64,000 nt of DNA from Chryseobacterium indologenes (GCA_016025055.1 CP065590.1:3906001-3970000), one strand, 5' to 3'; counted from the stretch's first letter, positions 1 to 8,763 are shown. Made by a program: numbers and translations. The notes: generated by a model from the letters alone, not told the origin.

Positions 1-546
1 GCTTATTTCTTTTTCTTTGATCCATTCTCGGAGTGAAGGGTTTAGAAGAGGGTCATACTGTTCTAATAGTTCAGATAAATAAGCGTAGCGACCAGGAGAG
101 ATGATGACTGTATCTCTGACAACGGAGCACTCTGATAAACACATAAACAGTTGTTGTGCACTATTAACCCATAATATGCCACTGACTGAATAAAAGTCAG
201 GCAAAATAACAAAGTGCCTATGAAAAGCAGCGGGAGACTCAAGAGGTATACTTTTATCTTTAGGAAGATAATCAAATACTTGAGAAAGTACCGGATCTTT
301 TGGGATAACTTCACTTAGTGATTTAGTGTCGCCATATACAATCCGATTGTAAAATGGTATTTCTTTTGGGAGCCATCCGAAATTCTTAAAGCATTCTACA
401 TATAGCTGTGTTACATACTTGACCTTGTCAGCTAAATGGCAGGTATTATCAGTATAAACTGCTGTTTTAACAACAGGAAGTTCAGAAAAACGCGCCATAG
501 ATTGCTCCATGAGCTTGTCGAACAATTGAATAGTATGTGCATTCAT
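1..546 (-). CDS. Unknown protein, N-terminal 182 residues (runs off left edge)
   Basis: An open frame on the minus strand runs from an ATG at 544-546 to the window edge without a stop (182 codons). The start is supported by a strong Shine-Dalgarno, AAGGAGG, about 4 bases upstream, which is unusual in Bacteroidota. The sequence starts MNAHTIQLFDKLMEQSMARF and includes HRHFVILPDFYSVSGILWVN. It looks soluble and well composed, with no signal peptide or obvious motif. I do not recognise the family. It lies downstream of the relaxase on the same strand and belongs to the mobile element. Function is unknown. Confidence 0.7.
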   Translation of the reverse strand, partial: MNAHTIQLFDKLMEQSMARFSELPVVKTAVYTDNTCHLADKVKYVTQLYVECFKNFGWLPKEIPFYNRIVYGDTKSLSEVIPKDPVLSQVFDYLPKDKSIPLESPAAFHRHFVILPDFYSVSGILWVNSAQQLFMCLSECSVVRDTVIISPGRYAYLSELLEQYDPLLNPSLREWIKEKEIS

Positions 547-755
547 TTGACCTCCTTCTTAAAAATTCCTCGTCATTTATTAATTAATACAACTCTAAGA
601 CTTTGTAATGTAAAAGCTTATCAGTATCTAAATTATATTTTTATAATCAAACAAGGAAATATTTATAAGAAATTATTGTCAGCAAATACGATCAGAACTT
701 AATGGGGCTTATAAAGCTGATGGGGTACATGAAAACCGTTATCGTCTTTTTACTA

Positions 756-1920
756 TTACCTGATATTCCTTCTTTTCTTTTTTTTCCTAGGTACCGGAAT
801 GTATTCCGGATCAATATCATTTCCGTCTCCCAGCCTTAACAGTGAAAACAGACCTGCTGCTAATTCAGTTATGGTAAATATCTGTTCTAAAGCGGAAAAT
901 GGAATATGATTTTTTTGAGAAAACTCTTTGCATATTTCATTCATCTCCCGCAAAAGATCCTTATCATCCCATTTGTTTGTGAGAGGATTTTTAAACCGAT
1001 GAGAACGGATCGCCTTTTCAAGTGCATCTACAACAGAATCCAAATATTTTTTTCTTTTCCAAAGCAAAAACATCTGCATTTGTCAAAAGTGCTGTGTTTT
1101 TGCCTTTAAGCTGAACATTTTCTTTTTTTAGATCTGTTATTTCTTTGTGAAGCTCTGTAATCTGTCTTGTTTTACTATCAAGCTCATTACTGTTTTTTAG
1201 TAATTCCGTGTTATACAACTTAAAAGTATTGCCAAAATTAGCGATCGTCTCTTTGGTCTTGATTTGCTGCACTCCAAAAAAATTAGTGTCATTAACAATA
1301 AGGTCGTTGAACTTTCCAGAACCGAGATGCTTTTTCATTTGATCTACTTTCTCTTCCAATGCTTTTAGTTCCTCTTCTTTTTTTTGTATTTTGAATTCAA
1401 CCGCTTCCAGTCTCCCTATTGATCCTGAAATCCCTCTTTCCATACCCAAACACTCAGCAGCCAGATCCTGCATTTTAGAATAATGGAAAGATTGGTGTTT
1501 TAACGTTTTACCCGTCTTCGGATCCTGCCAGTCTGCAACAAGATGCGCATGGAAATTTGGTTTCCACTCTTTTGATTCTTTATCAAAGTGTCCTTCATCT
1601 TTATGGATGGCGATCTGAAATACTCGTATTCCGAGTTCCTGTTCCAGTCTTTTAGAGAGATCATGAAGGTCTTGAATCGTTGTATCTTCTTTTATAACCA
1701 CTACTGCTTCACGCACAGGCATAGCATTTTTCTGTAATTTTCTTCCTGATTTTTCTTTACAGTAAGCTTCTATTTTTTGAATCCTGTCCGTTATTTTATC
1801 TTCCTGCCAGTATTGATTTAGGGGAGTCAGCTCTTTGCGGATATAATCAAAAGTTTTCCTGCGGAAATTATGAACTTCAGAATCGGATTTAACAGCTTTA
1901 AAATTGATGGATGTTTTCAT
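756..1920 (-). CDS. MobV/Pre-family relaxase, frame interrupted
   Basis: This is a mobilization relaxase that would nick the element's oriT and initiate conjugal transfer. The N-terminal ~300 residues show the MobV/Pre pattern: HKDEGHF followed by NFHAHLV, the metal-binding histidines and acidic pair, then a long coiled coil (roughly residues 180-285). The frame breaks at a T7 tract (1047-1053): removing one base joins NADVFALEKKK to YLDSVVDALEKAI and continues to position 756, giving about 388 residues. Without the correction the protein stops at 1018, just after the coiled coil. A sequencing error is more likely than decay because the downstream frame is intact. The primase-like gene lies upstream on the same strand. 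Confidence 0.8.
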
Positions 1921-2058
1921 AAAAGTTGGCTTAAACTAATTTTCATAACTTTGGATCAACATAAATGTCTAGTTTATATTGTTGATTGATTCAATTCAAT
2001 CGTCTTCTGATTGAGCATTCTAAAAGACTGCTTTTTTAGCCCCTGCGGGCGAAGTAGA

Positions 2059-2091
2059 AACTTTGTTGGAAGGGTACCGACCTTCAAAGTT
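2059..2091. other. Inverted repeat between primase and relaxase genes, candidate oriT
   Basis: AACTTTG (2059-2065) and AAGG (2070-2073) pair with CCTT (2081-2084) and CAAAGTT (2085-2091), giving an 11-bp stem with a 4-base bulge and a 7-base loop. It lies upstream of the relaxase gene and overlaps the primase stop codon. A GC-rich stretch (CCCCTGCGGGC) precedes it. Relaxase-proximal inverted repeats of this kind are typical of oriT regions, but no nic site can be assigned by eye. A role as a transcription terminator is less likely because no T tract follows on either strand. Confidence 0.35.
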
Positions 2092-3136
2092 GCGAATGAG
2101 CTCCTAACTTTTGCAGACAGTTGGTAAAAAGCACAGTGCTACATTCTCCTGCGCACACCTTTTTTATCCTGTTTGTTTCGTCTCTGCACTCATTTTGTTT
2201 TTCTATATGTTCGTTTTTCGATGCAGTTGTTATCTGTGTATTGATTGTCTCATGAGGATGATTCTTTCTTTTTGCGATGAGATACTCGTTTAAGTCTTTA
2301 TGCTCCGAATAGATGTGGGAGAAGTCTTTGGCATGGGGGACGCGATCAATGATCGTATCCCTGCACCCCATTCCGGTTTTATCATTGTCCAAAAACAGGC
2401 TGATCTCTGAATACGAATCAATCACCGTTAAAGCCTTTTTAAGCATTGCCGTAGAATTTAATATCAGCAGATCTCCCTGAAAAGATTTCTGCATTTCGAT
2501 AAAGGACAGGGCATCGGTAAACCCTTCAAAAACGGCCACTTTCCGGTTAGGGATGTTGTTTCCGGTTTCGTTACTATTGATTGCCGCAGGATTCGAAAAG
2601 AAAGGTAAAACCGAAATATCCTTTTTAAGTAAAGCCCCTTTGTAGAAAGCATTTCTAAGCTCCCAACCGTCAGAGTTATTCTTAAATCCTATCGCATAAA
2701 GCTGTTTATTTTCTATGGTAAACCACAATTCTTTGATAAAAGGATACACTTTCGCACTTAAGCCCCGCTCATGGAGATAGGATAAAAGATTGGGATGAGC
2801 AATATCCATAATCCTGTCTATACGGTAATTAGGATTGGATTTTAATGTCTTGTTTTGCTGGTGAAAAGAAGAAAAGTTTTGATCGGATGCCCACGCTAAA
2901 GCTTCTTTTACCGATGTATTTAGGTATTTCTGAATAAAATCGGTAGTAGTACCGCCAGCTCCTTCTGAAAAGAGATACCAAAGATTATTCGGCTTATCCA
3001 CTTTAAAAGAGGCACGGGATTCAGGACCAAAAGGACTGAGATACCATGCTTCTTTTTCATTTTGTCGGGTTGGAAGGTGTCCGAGAAAAGCGAGGACTTC
3101 TTCCAGCCCTATGGAATTTAATTGCTTACAGTTCAT
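2084..3136 (-). CDS. TOPRIM-domain primase-like protein of mobile elements
   Basis: A 350-residue protein related to the DnaG-like proteins carried by Bacteroidota mobilizable elements. The N-terminal ~90 residues resemble the CHC2 zinc-finger region in layout (SPFGPESRASFKV, NLWYLFSEGAGGTTTDFI) but lack the zinc-binding Cys/His set. The TOPRIM core follows, with VFEGFTDAL (catalytic glutamate) near residue 205 and LFLDNDKTG (DxD) near residue 245. It presumably primes complementary-strand synthesis after transfer; this is inferred from family and position. It shares the strand with the relaxase downstream, separated by a candidate oriT hairpin. The C-terminal ~60 residues are polar and unrecognised. 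Confidence 0.8.
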   Translation of the reverse strand: MNCKQLNSIGLEEVLAFLGHLPTRQNEKEAWYLSPFGPESRASFKVDKPNNLWYLFSEGAGGTTTDFIQKYLNTSVKEALAWASDQNFSSFHQQNKTLKSNPNYRIDRIMDIAHPNLLSYLHERGLSAKVYPFIKELWFTIENKQLYAIGFKNNSDGWELRNAFYKGALLKKDISVLPFFSNPAAINSNETGNNIPNRKVAVFEGFTDALSFIEMQKSFQGDLLILNSTAMLKKALTVIDSYSEISLFLDNDKTGMGCRDTIIDRVPHAKDFSHIYSEHKDLNEYLIAKRKNHPHETINTQITTASKNEHIEKQNECRDETNRIKKVCAGECSTVLFTNCLQKLGAHSQL

Positions 3137-3263
3137 TTGCTATATCTATTTTTCAGAATATAGCAAAGCGAATAAAGTGAGGGGGAAGTATGACATTGAG
3201 TGGCTGTATTTGTCCTTCGGTTTCCTAATCACTCAATCTTATAATTACTGCATTAAGTCAATA

Positions 3264-3515
3264 AAGGAAAAATACTGCCCGTCAATACATCCTTAAAATA
3301 ATACTGGAATTCATTGAGTTAATTTGTCATATCGCTGACATTATAGCTTTATATATTGCTGACAAATTAAATCATAAAATTATATGAAGATGAAATCATT
3401 ACACGCTAACATGATGACTTTATAATTTGTGATGCTCCTAAAATGGTAATTAGCTGTAACGTAAAATAACTGACTGTATTACGAGTTGAAACTATGACAG
3501 TATAATATTTTTAGA
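3264..3515. repeat. Direct repeat copy A, left of histidine kinase gene
   Basis: About 250 bases recur in the same orientation at 5009-5255. The best-conserved core reads TTGAGTTAATTTGTCATATC in part, with ATTCATTGAG before it and a second block (GATGAC, then TTATAATTTG) downstream. Copy A contains a perfect 11-bp inverted repeat, TTAATTTGTCA (3319-3329) with TGACAAATTAA (3360-3370). Copy A lies in the 514-base gap between the kinase stop and the primase start, and I see no gene in that gap. Confidence 0.75.
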
Positions 3516-3650
3516 GAAAACGGTATGTATATATAAAAAGAGAATGAGCGATTAATCGATCCCTACTTTCTATCGGCTGAGATGATAGGAATTAAGGAGA
3601 TAATTGCAGAAAAAGTTGATCTTCAGAGAGAATGGAGATATGGAATAGAT

Positions 3651-4982
3651 TTAATCTTTAGGGAGCTCTAGGAAGAAAGAACTTCCTAAATCCTTTCCGG
3701 CACTTTTGGCCCATACCTTTCCATGATGCAGATCGGCAAGTATTTTTGCAGAATAAAGACCAAGACCATGAGACCTTTCATTTGCGGTAGGTCTTGATGA
3801 TAGACAGGAGAATTTTTTAAAAAGTAAGCCAATTTCAGAGGGGCAAATCCCCTGGCCCTGATCTGTCACACTAAAAACCACCGTATGTGGCTGTTCCTCA
3901 CATTTAAGGGTGATTTTTGAACCTGCTGATGAATATTTAGATGCATTGCTGAGAAAATTGCCCAAAATATCGATGATACGCTGTTTGTCTCCCGTAATGT
4001 TCAAATTGCCAGTGCTGAAAACGTCCAGATGTTGTTCTTTATTTTTTAGAATATGGCTGAAATTTTTGCTTAAACAATTGATGATGTCACCCGTTTCAAA
4101 GGAAACGATCGAGAGATGCATATATTTCCCCTCTGAAAGATCATCTTTAAGCATGTTGCTGATATTATATTCTATCGATTTTGCTTTCTCAAAAATGGTT
4201 GAAGCAAATTTATATCTCGATTCGGTTTTCGGCGTTTGCCTCTGGATCTGTTGAGCCGAAAGAGTAATAACTGTTAGTGGATTAAATAAATCATGAGCAA
4301 CATGGTGAAAGCGGTCATCAGCCACTTTAGCTAACATACGTTTTGCTTTCATAGACTCTAATTTATCCAGCGCCAAAGACACCAGTTTTTTAAGGATAGA
4401 GCACTGTAAATCGGTGACTTCCTTTCTTGGTACACTGTCTATAACACAGACAGTACCGATTCTATATCCATCCTCGGTCACTATGGGTGCTCCTGCATAG
4501 AATCGTATACCTCCATCACAACAAACATATGGATTCTCTCTAAGATCATCATAAAGATGGGTATCATATATAATCGTAATATCATCAGATAGAACGGTAA
4601 GGGAACATAGACTGTGCTGTCTTTCTACATGATTACTGGGAAATGAGCTTAGATTAGCTTTAAAGAAAACTGTTTCGGAATCAACAAAATTGACGAAGGC
4701 TCCTGATGAACCAAAAATATCTGCTGCAATACCTGCAATTGTATCAAATGCGGGGTTATTATGTGTTTCCATCACACCATATGTTGCCAGTTTAGTGATT
4801 CTGGCCTGATCGTCTTCGGGAATATAGGATGACTGAGTAAAAATTTCCCCATAGCTATTTATTTTTAAAGGTAAATATAAGTAAAAGTTGGGTATTCTTA
4901 ACCAGGGATTTAAGGGTATCTCATTGAGTATGTTTAATCCTCCTGTGAGAATGTATTTATCCCAGAATTCCGTACTGGTCAT
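3651..4982 (-). CDS. GAF-domain sensor histidine kinase (orphan)
   Basis: A 443-residue cytoplasmic sensor kinase without membrane segments. A GAF domain covers roughly residues 50-190 (RQHSLCSLTVL, FYAGAPIVTEDGYRIGTVCV). The HisKA phosphoacceptor box is HVAHDLFNPLT near residue 230. The ATPase follows with N box NFLSNASKYSS, G1 box VTDQGQGI and G2 box HGLGLYSAKILADLHHGK. No response regulator is adjacent, so its partner is elsewhere or a hybrid system is used. It is flanked on both sides by diverged direct repeats and separates the primase from the DUF3408 gene, which suggests it is inserted cargo. The start is the only good ATG and lies close to repeat copy B. Confidence 0.85.
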   Translation of the reverse strand: MTSTEFWDKYILTGGLNILNEIPLNPWLRIPNFYLYLPLKINSYGEIFTQSSYIPEDDQARITKLATYGVMETHNNPAFDTIAGIAADIFGSSGAFVNFVDSETVFFKANLSSFPSNHVERQHSLCSLTVLSDDITIIYDTHLYDDLRENPYVCCDGGIRFYAGAPIVTEDGYRIGTVCVIDSVPRKEVTDLQCSILKKLVSLALDKLESMKAKRMLAKVADDRFHHVAHDLFNPLTVITLSAQQIQRQTPKTESRYKFASTIFEKAKSIEYNISNMLKDDLSEGKYMHLSIVSFETGDIINCLSKNFSHILKNKEQHLDVFSTGNLNITGDKQRIIDILGNFLSNASKYSSAGSKITLKCEEQPHTVVFSVTDQGQGICPSEIGLLFKKFSCLSSRPTANERSHGLGLYSAKILADLHHGKVWAKSAGKDLGSSFFLELPKD

Positions 4983-5008
4983 ACTTCATTAACTTTTCTA
5001 GGACAACG

Positions 5009-5255
5009 AAGGACAAATACTGCCTTTCAATACATTTGAACAATAACATTTGAATTCATTGAGTTAATTTGTCATATCGCTGGCATTATAACTTTATATA
5101 TCACTATCAAATTAGAATTGTAAATGATATGAGGCTGAAATGAAAACCTATTCATATGATGACATTATAATTTGTTATGCTTAAATAGTGATCCTAAGAT
5201 CTAGCGTAAGCTGATTATAGAACTGGCTGAAACTGTAATACTGTAAAAGTTCACA
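5009..5255. repeat. Direct repeat copy B, right of histidine kinase gene
   Basis: This is the second copy of the repeat at 3264-3515. It fills most of the gap between the divergent kinase (minus) and DUF3408 (plus) genes and probably contains both promoters. The block around 5054-5080 is nearly identical to copy A. The right arm of the internal inverted repeat has diverged (TATCAAATTA instead of TGACAAATTA). The tail, with ACTGTAATACTG at 5233-5244, also aligns with copy A. Confidence 0.75.
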
Positions 5256-5306
5256 ATAAAAAAATGCATAGCCCGCAAATATTACAAACATTTAATCTTT
5301 CAATGT

Positions 5307-5771
5307 ATGAAAAATGAAAACCTAAATCCTCAAAACAAAGAAAATGATTCTCATGAGCAAGAAGGAAATTCAAATGAGAATGATAAAAGGTCGGAAACAA
5401 ATAATATTACCCAGCCTGTAACTGATGATGATTATTTAAAGCGTGCGATGTCAGCTGACATCCCAAATGATACTGAACCGATCAGAAATCAATCACGTGT
5501 CAGTGGAACCAGGCTGTCAAAGTCTTTGAGAGTAACGGAGAAAGAATATTTTGAGACCTTCTTTAAAATTCCAAAACAAAACGCAAGCAAAGGAAGAACT
5601 GTATACATCCGTCCTGAATTCCACCAGAAGTTTTTAAAGCTGATAGCAGGACTTGAAATTGACCGGCTCACCATGTATGCTTACGTTGATAATATTATTG
5701 AGCATCATTTTAAGGAATTTGAAGAATTAATCCACAAGATATATAAGGACAGAAATAAACCTCTGTTCTAA
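5307..5771 (+). CDS. DUF3408-family mobile-element protein
   Basis: A 154-residue protein with a long polar, disordered N-terminus (about 75 residues rich in N, E and D) and a compact C-terminal domain from about residue 85 (EYFETFFKIPKQNASKGRTV, then YIRPEFHQKFLKLIAGL). This matches DUF3408, common in Bacteroidota conjugative and mobilizable elements and thought to be a ribbon-helix-helix-like DNA-binding partner of transfer genes. An ATG four bases upstream opens a frame that stops after four codons, so 5307 is chosen. The gene is divergent from the kinase across repeat copy B. The exact role is inferred from family and context. Confidence 0.7.
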   Translation: MKNENLNPQNKENDSHEQEGNSNENDKRSETNNITQPVTDDDYLKRAMSADIPNDTEPIRNQSRVSGTRLSKSLRVTEKEYFETFFKIPKQNASKGRTVYIRPEFHQKFLKLIAGLEIDRLTMYAYVDNIIEHHFKEFEELIHKIYKDRNKPLF

Positions 5772-5841
5772 CGATTGATAGCAGACTAACAGAAATATTA
5801 TTTATGGATGATATAGATAGCAAATGTAGTTTTAAAAAAAA

Positions 5842-6954
5842 TTATTGGGTACTTTTTACCAATAATGATTTAATAAAACTGCCGAATTCCTCCACAGCGT
5901 CGCTTGACGCTCCGGTGGAACGTTTCAATATTTTTAGGTTCTGATCAGTAAAAACAACAAGTGGTATGGCAGAATAATCATACTGTGCATTTAATTTAAG
6001 ATCATCATCTCTATTGATGATAAACTGATCCCAATCCATTTTTTTCAACTTTTAAGGCGTTCAGCCAGTCTTCTTTTTTCTGTCAATAGAGATACTGGCA
6101 ATATAAAAATCAGGAGATTTAAATTCTTTCTTTATTTTTCTTATCTGAGGAATTTCCGAGCGGCAGGGAATACACCAGCTGGCCCAAAAAACAAGCATAT
6201 TCAATTTTTTATTTCGATTAATATTTGCTTTTACTACGCTGTTGGGTCCTTTTAGGCTTAATGGATCAGTTGTTTCGTCTCCTTCCTTCATGTAGCTCGC
6301 ATACTTCTGCAAAATCTTTGCCTGGGAAGAAGACTGTACCCTCTGATCAAAGTGACTTATAAGTTCTTTCAATTCGGATCTATGGTAGAAACTTTTATTT
6401 TTTTCTATTTCACCCAATAGAAAAAAAGAGGATGGATTCTCCAAAACCCTTTCCTTAATGCGACCAAACATGATTCTGTGTATTTCTGCGCTGCTGTTTT
6501 TTATCGCACCGATATTGCTGTGTATATACTTCTGGAAATAATCATTTTGTGGTCCTGCATTGATTTCAAGATGCTTGGTATCGAAAATTGATGTCACGCC
6601 TGTCCAGTCGCCCTTGATCGTAATGGTTCCATCGTCGGTCATAAATGCTGCCACCCCGTTTCTTTTCCCATTTATGCTGAGCTTATTATTCCTATATGCC
6701 AATTTCATCATTTCATTTTCTTTGGTCATATATGCGATACTCGCTAAAAAAGGTTCCTTGTTATCTTCAATTATGAACTCAAATTTTCCATTTTTATAAT
6801 CTGTGGAATCCACTCGTTTTTTCGAGTCATATGCATCGATAAGGTATACTTTATCAGCAGGAATTCCTGTGACTTCTCCTATGATTTTGGATTGAAATCG
6901 GTCGCTGCACGATAGCATAATCCCACTCAGTAACAATATTGTTAATGGCCTCAT
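5842..6954 (-). CDS. TlpA-like thioredoxin lipoprotein with DUF4369 domain, frame interrupted
   Basis: A cell-envelope thiol-disulfide protein. The signal peptide ends in a lipobox (GIMLSCS), so it should be lipid-anchored. A DUF4369-like beta domain covers about residues 22-120, and a redoxin domain carries the active site FWASWCIPCRSEIPQI near residue 260. The frame breaks twice: one base is missing in a T6 tract (6074-6079) and one is extra in a T7 tract (6039-6045). Correcting both restores ISIDRKKEDWLNAL leading into MDWDQFIINRDD and the cis-Pro motif SAIPLVV, about 371 residues. It starts 44 bases after the Cys-rich GG-leader gene on the same strand, so a role in that peptide's disulfide chemistry is plausible but inferred. 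Confidence 0.75.
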
Positions 6955-6998
6955 TTTTCTTCATTAAATTCTAACTTCATTTTGCTGTAATCGGAATA

Positions 6999-7277
6999 TT
7001 ACATGGGAGGTTTAGTACATCGGCTTACCCCTCCGTTTGAGGTTAGAGGTAAGGGCACTGGTTTATCAAATCTACAGTAACATCCATTCGGTCCTGTATC
7101 ACATCTTCCCTGAAAAGTTGTAGAAATGTTATATTGATCGGTATAGACCAGTATACATGGTTGAGTGTCGTAACATTCCGGCTTGGTTCCAGGAATATCG
7201 CCCCCTGTAATACATTTCAATTGCTTTCGGGATAATGATCTCAGCACATTATTGATTCCGTAATCGATCTTTTTCAT
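6999..7277 (-). CDS. GG-leader, cysteine-rich bacteriocin-like peptide
   Basis: A 92-residue precursor. The N-terminal leader contains LSRKQLKCITGG, ending in the double glycine at residues 25-26; this is the Bacteroidota GG-type leader, normally cut by a C39-peptidase ABC exporter. The predicted 66-residue mature part has six cysteines (PEC, QPC, GRC, GCYC, SRC), enough for three disulfides, and is rich in Pro, Gly and Thr. No exporter or modification enzyme is in the window except the TlpA-like lipoprotein directly downstream. It may be a secreted peptide toxin or signal; the target is unknown. Confidence 0.75.
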   Translation of the reverse strand: MKKIDYGINNVLRSLSRKQLKCITGGDIPGTKPECYDTQPCILVYTDQYNISTTFQGRCDTGPNGCYCRFDKPVPLPLTSNGGVSRCTKPPM

Positions 7278-7411
7278 AATTTAAGAATTTTAGGTATTCA
7301 TTAGCGGTTAATACTTTATCGATGAATAATTATGGTTTTCATTGATTAATGACTCATTAATAAAAATACTAAAATTATCACAAACATATTTTATTTATTA
7401 TGTAGAATATC

Positions 7412-7437
7412 AGACTTTTTCATAATAAAGTCTGACT
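7412..7437. other. 9-bp inverted repeat in intergenic region
   Basis: TCAGACTTT (7412-7420) and AAAGTCTGA (7429-7437) form a perfect stem with an 8-base loop. It lies upstream of both the GG-leader peptide (minus) and the AbiEii gene (plus). It could be an operator or a weak terminator; the downstream T-rich stretch on the plus strand starts about 10 bases after the stem. Confidence 0.4.
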
Positions 7438-7546
7438 TGATATTATTTCTTTTTATTGAAAGGGAAAAGTTTGCCAATATTCTATTCAATACACCATTAG
7501 GATAATTAAAGACATAAGAGGACAGTAACTTCCAATTTAGAGAAGC

Positions 7547-7584
7547 GGATCATTTTCGGGAATAAATTCCCAAAAAATGATTCC
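7547..7584. promoter_or_regulatory. 38-bp near-perfect palindrome abutting the AbiEii start codon
   Basis: The arms GGATCATTTT and AAAATGATTCC, plus the inner GGGAATaaATTCCC, form a near-perfect palindrome that ends 2 bases before the ATG at 7587. As DNA it is a likely operator for autoregulation of the toxin-antitoxin-like pair. As RNA it would fold the ribosome-binding region into a hairpin. Both readings are inference from position and symmetry. Confidence 0.6.
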
Positions 7585-7586
7585 TT

Positions 7587-8288
7587 ATGCTATACAAAGA
7601 AACTGTCAGCAGAGAAATGTGGGAACTACTCCAGAAATTAATGAAAGATGAAAAATTTAAGGATTACATCCTAGTCGGAGGTACAGCATTATCTCTAAAA
7701 GTCGGACATAGAAAATCAGTAGATATAGATTTGTTCACCACAAAAGATTTTGATTCACAGGAGATGCTTTATTACCTGAATCAAAACTATGGTGCCATCA
7801 TTACGGAAAGCAGACTTTTTACCAATACAGTACTTACCCATATTGATGATATAAAGGTTGATATCGTTACCCACAAATATCCTTTATTAAATCCTGTAGA
7901 AATGAACGAAGGTATTCGAATGATCTCTAATGAGGATATTGGAGCGATGAAGCTACATGCCATTTTTCAGAGTGGAAAAAGGTTAAAAGATTTTGTGGAC
8001 ATGTATTTTCTCTTGGAAGAGAAACCACTTAAAGACTATCTTCAGGCATATGAAAAAAAATATGACGGTCATGATTTTTTAGCTGCTTATGCACTTTCCT
8101 TTTTTGGCAATATTGATTTTGATAAGGCTTTTGATGTTTCAATGATGAAAGGAAAAGAGAACAATTGGCCAAGAATGTCAGAGCGTTTGAAAAAAGCAGC
8201 TGTTAATCCTGAACTGAAATTTGAGATAAAACTTAAACAGGAAAATGGAAAGAAGCCACCAAAAAAGGGTAGAGGTTTTCGCCGATAA
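7587..8288 (+). CDS. AbiEii/AbiGii-family nucleotidyltransferase toxin
   Basis: A 233-residue nucleotidyltransferase of the AbiEii type. The signature is VGGTALSLKVGHRKSVDIDLF (about residues 30-50): the GG of the nucleotide-binding loop, then the DID metal-binding aspartates. The conserved lysine follows in GAMKLHAIFQSGKRLKDFVD near residue 120. The C-terminus is basic (KKPPKKGRGFRR). AbiEii proteins are toxin components of type IV toxin-antitoxin and abortive-infection systems. The gene downstream encodes a DUF6922-like small protein in place of classical AbiEi. The palindrome just before the start codon suggests autoregulation. Confidence 0.85.
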   Translation: MLYKETVSREMWELLQKLMKDEKFKDYILVGGTALSLKVGHRKSVDIDLFTTKDFDSQEMLYYLNQNYGAIITESRLFTNTVLTHIDDIKVDIVTHKYPLLNPVEMNEGIRMISNEDIGAMKLHAIFQSGKRLKDFVDMYFLLEEKPLKDYLQAYEKKYDGHDFLAAYALSFFGNIDFDKAFDVSMMKGKENNWPRMSERLKKAAVNPELKFEIKLKQENGKKPPKKGRGFRR

Positions 8289-8326
8289 TTATTGCATAAA
8301 CTAATGAAATTCAGTAAATTTATAGT

Positions 8327-8644
8327 ATGAAAAATAGGGTAACCAATGCAATGAAACCCAATCTGCACGCAAAATTTTTTTGGGATACGGATATAAATAA
8401 AGTGGACTGGCAAAAAATGTATGTTGCAGTTATCACTCGTATTATTGAAAGAGGGGGGCAAAGAGAAGTTGACGAGATCATACGTTTTTATGGTCGGGAA
8501 AAAGTTCTCAAAACCTTAAAAGATGAAATCTTCTTTCTTCCCAATTATGCGATAGACGATGCTATAAAATTTTTTCCTGAGCTCAAAAAAGAGGAAATGT
8601 ATTGTTATCTTAATCGTAGAAATAAACCTTACTACTGGATATAG
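8327..8644 (+). CDS. DUF6922-like small protein, putative antitoxin partner of AbiEii
   Basis: A 105-residue protein 38 bases downstream of the AbiEii gene on the same strand. It contains FFWDTDINKVDW, then VITRIIERGGQREVDEIIRF and YGREKVLKTLK, the layout of DUF6922 proteins that accompany nucleotidyltransferase toxins in Bacteroidota. It is mostly helical and could bind DNA or the toxin. Classical AbiEi antitoxins carry a winged-helix domain and are encoded first; here a different partner comes second. The antitoxin role is inferred from the pairing. Confidence 0.65.
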   Translation: MKNRVTNAMKPNLHAKFFWDTDINKVDWQKMYVAVITRIIERGGQREVDEIIRFYGREKVLKTLKDEIFFLPNYAIDDAIKFFPELKKEEMYCYLNRRNKPYYWI

Positions 8645-8727
8645 AGCGTAATTTCTACTACCTTATTGTAAAGAAATTTTACTAGGTTTTCAGAAAAAAG
8701 TCTAGATATAAAAGGTATAATTAATAT

Positions 8728-8763
8728 AAAGAGACCATAATACAGATGCATTACGGTCTCTTT
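8728..8763 (-). terminator. Terminator of the YegP cassette
   Basis: AAAGAGACC and GGTCTCTTT form the base of a long hairpin directly after the stop codon at 8766; the minus-strand transcript then reads into an AT-rich tract. The inner stem is extended by one G-U pair on the minus strand. Confidence 0.6.

Noticed and set aside
436..702. 88-codon plus-strand frame near the left edge
   Set aside because: It is antisense to the well-composed minus-strand partial gene and lacks recognisable features.
1018..1079. Programmed frameshift in the relaxase at the T7 tract
   Set aside because: Similar one-base indels occur in many unrelated genes of this window, so an assembly artefact is simpler.
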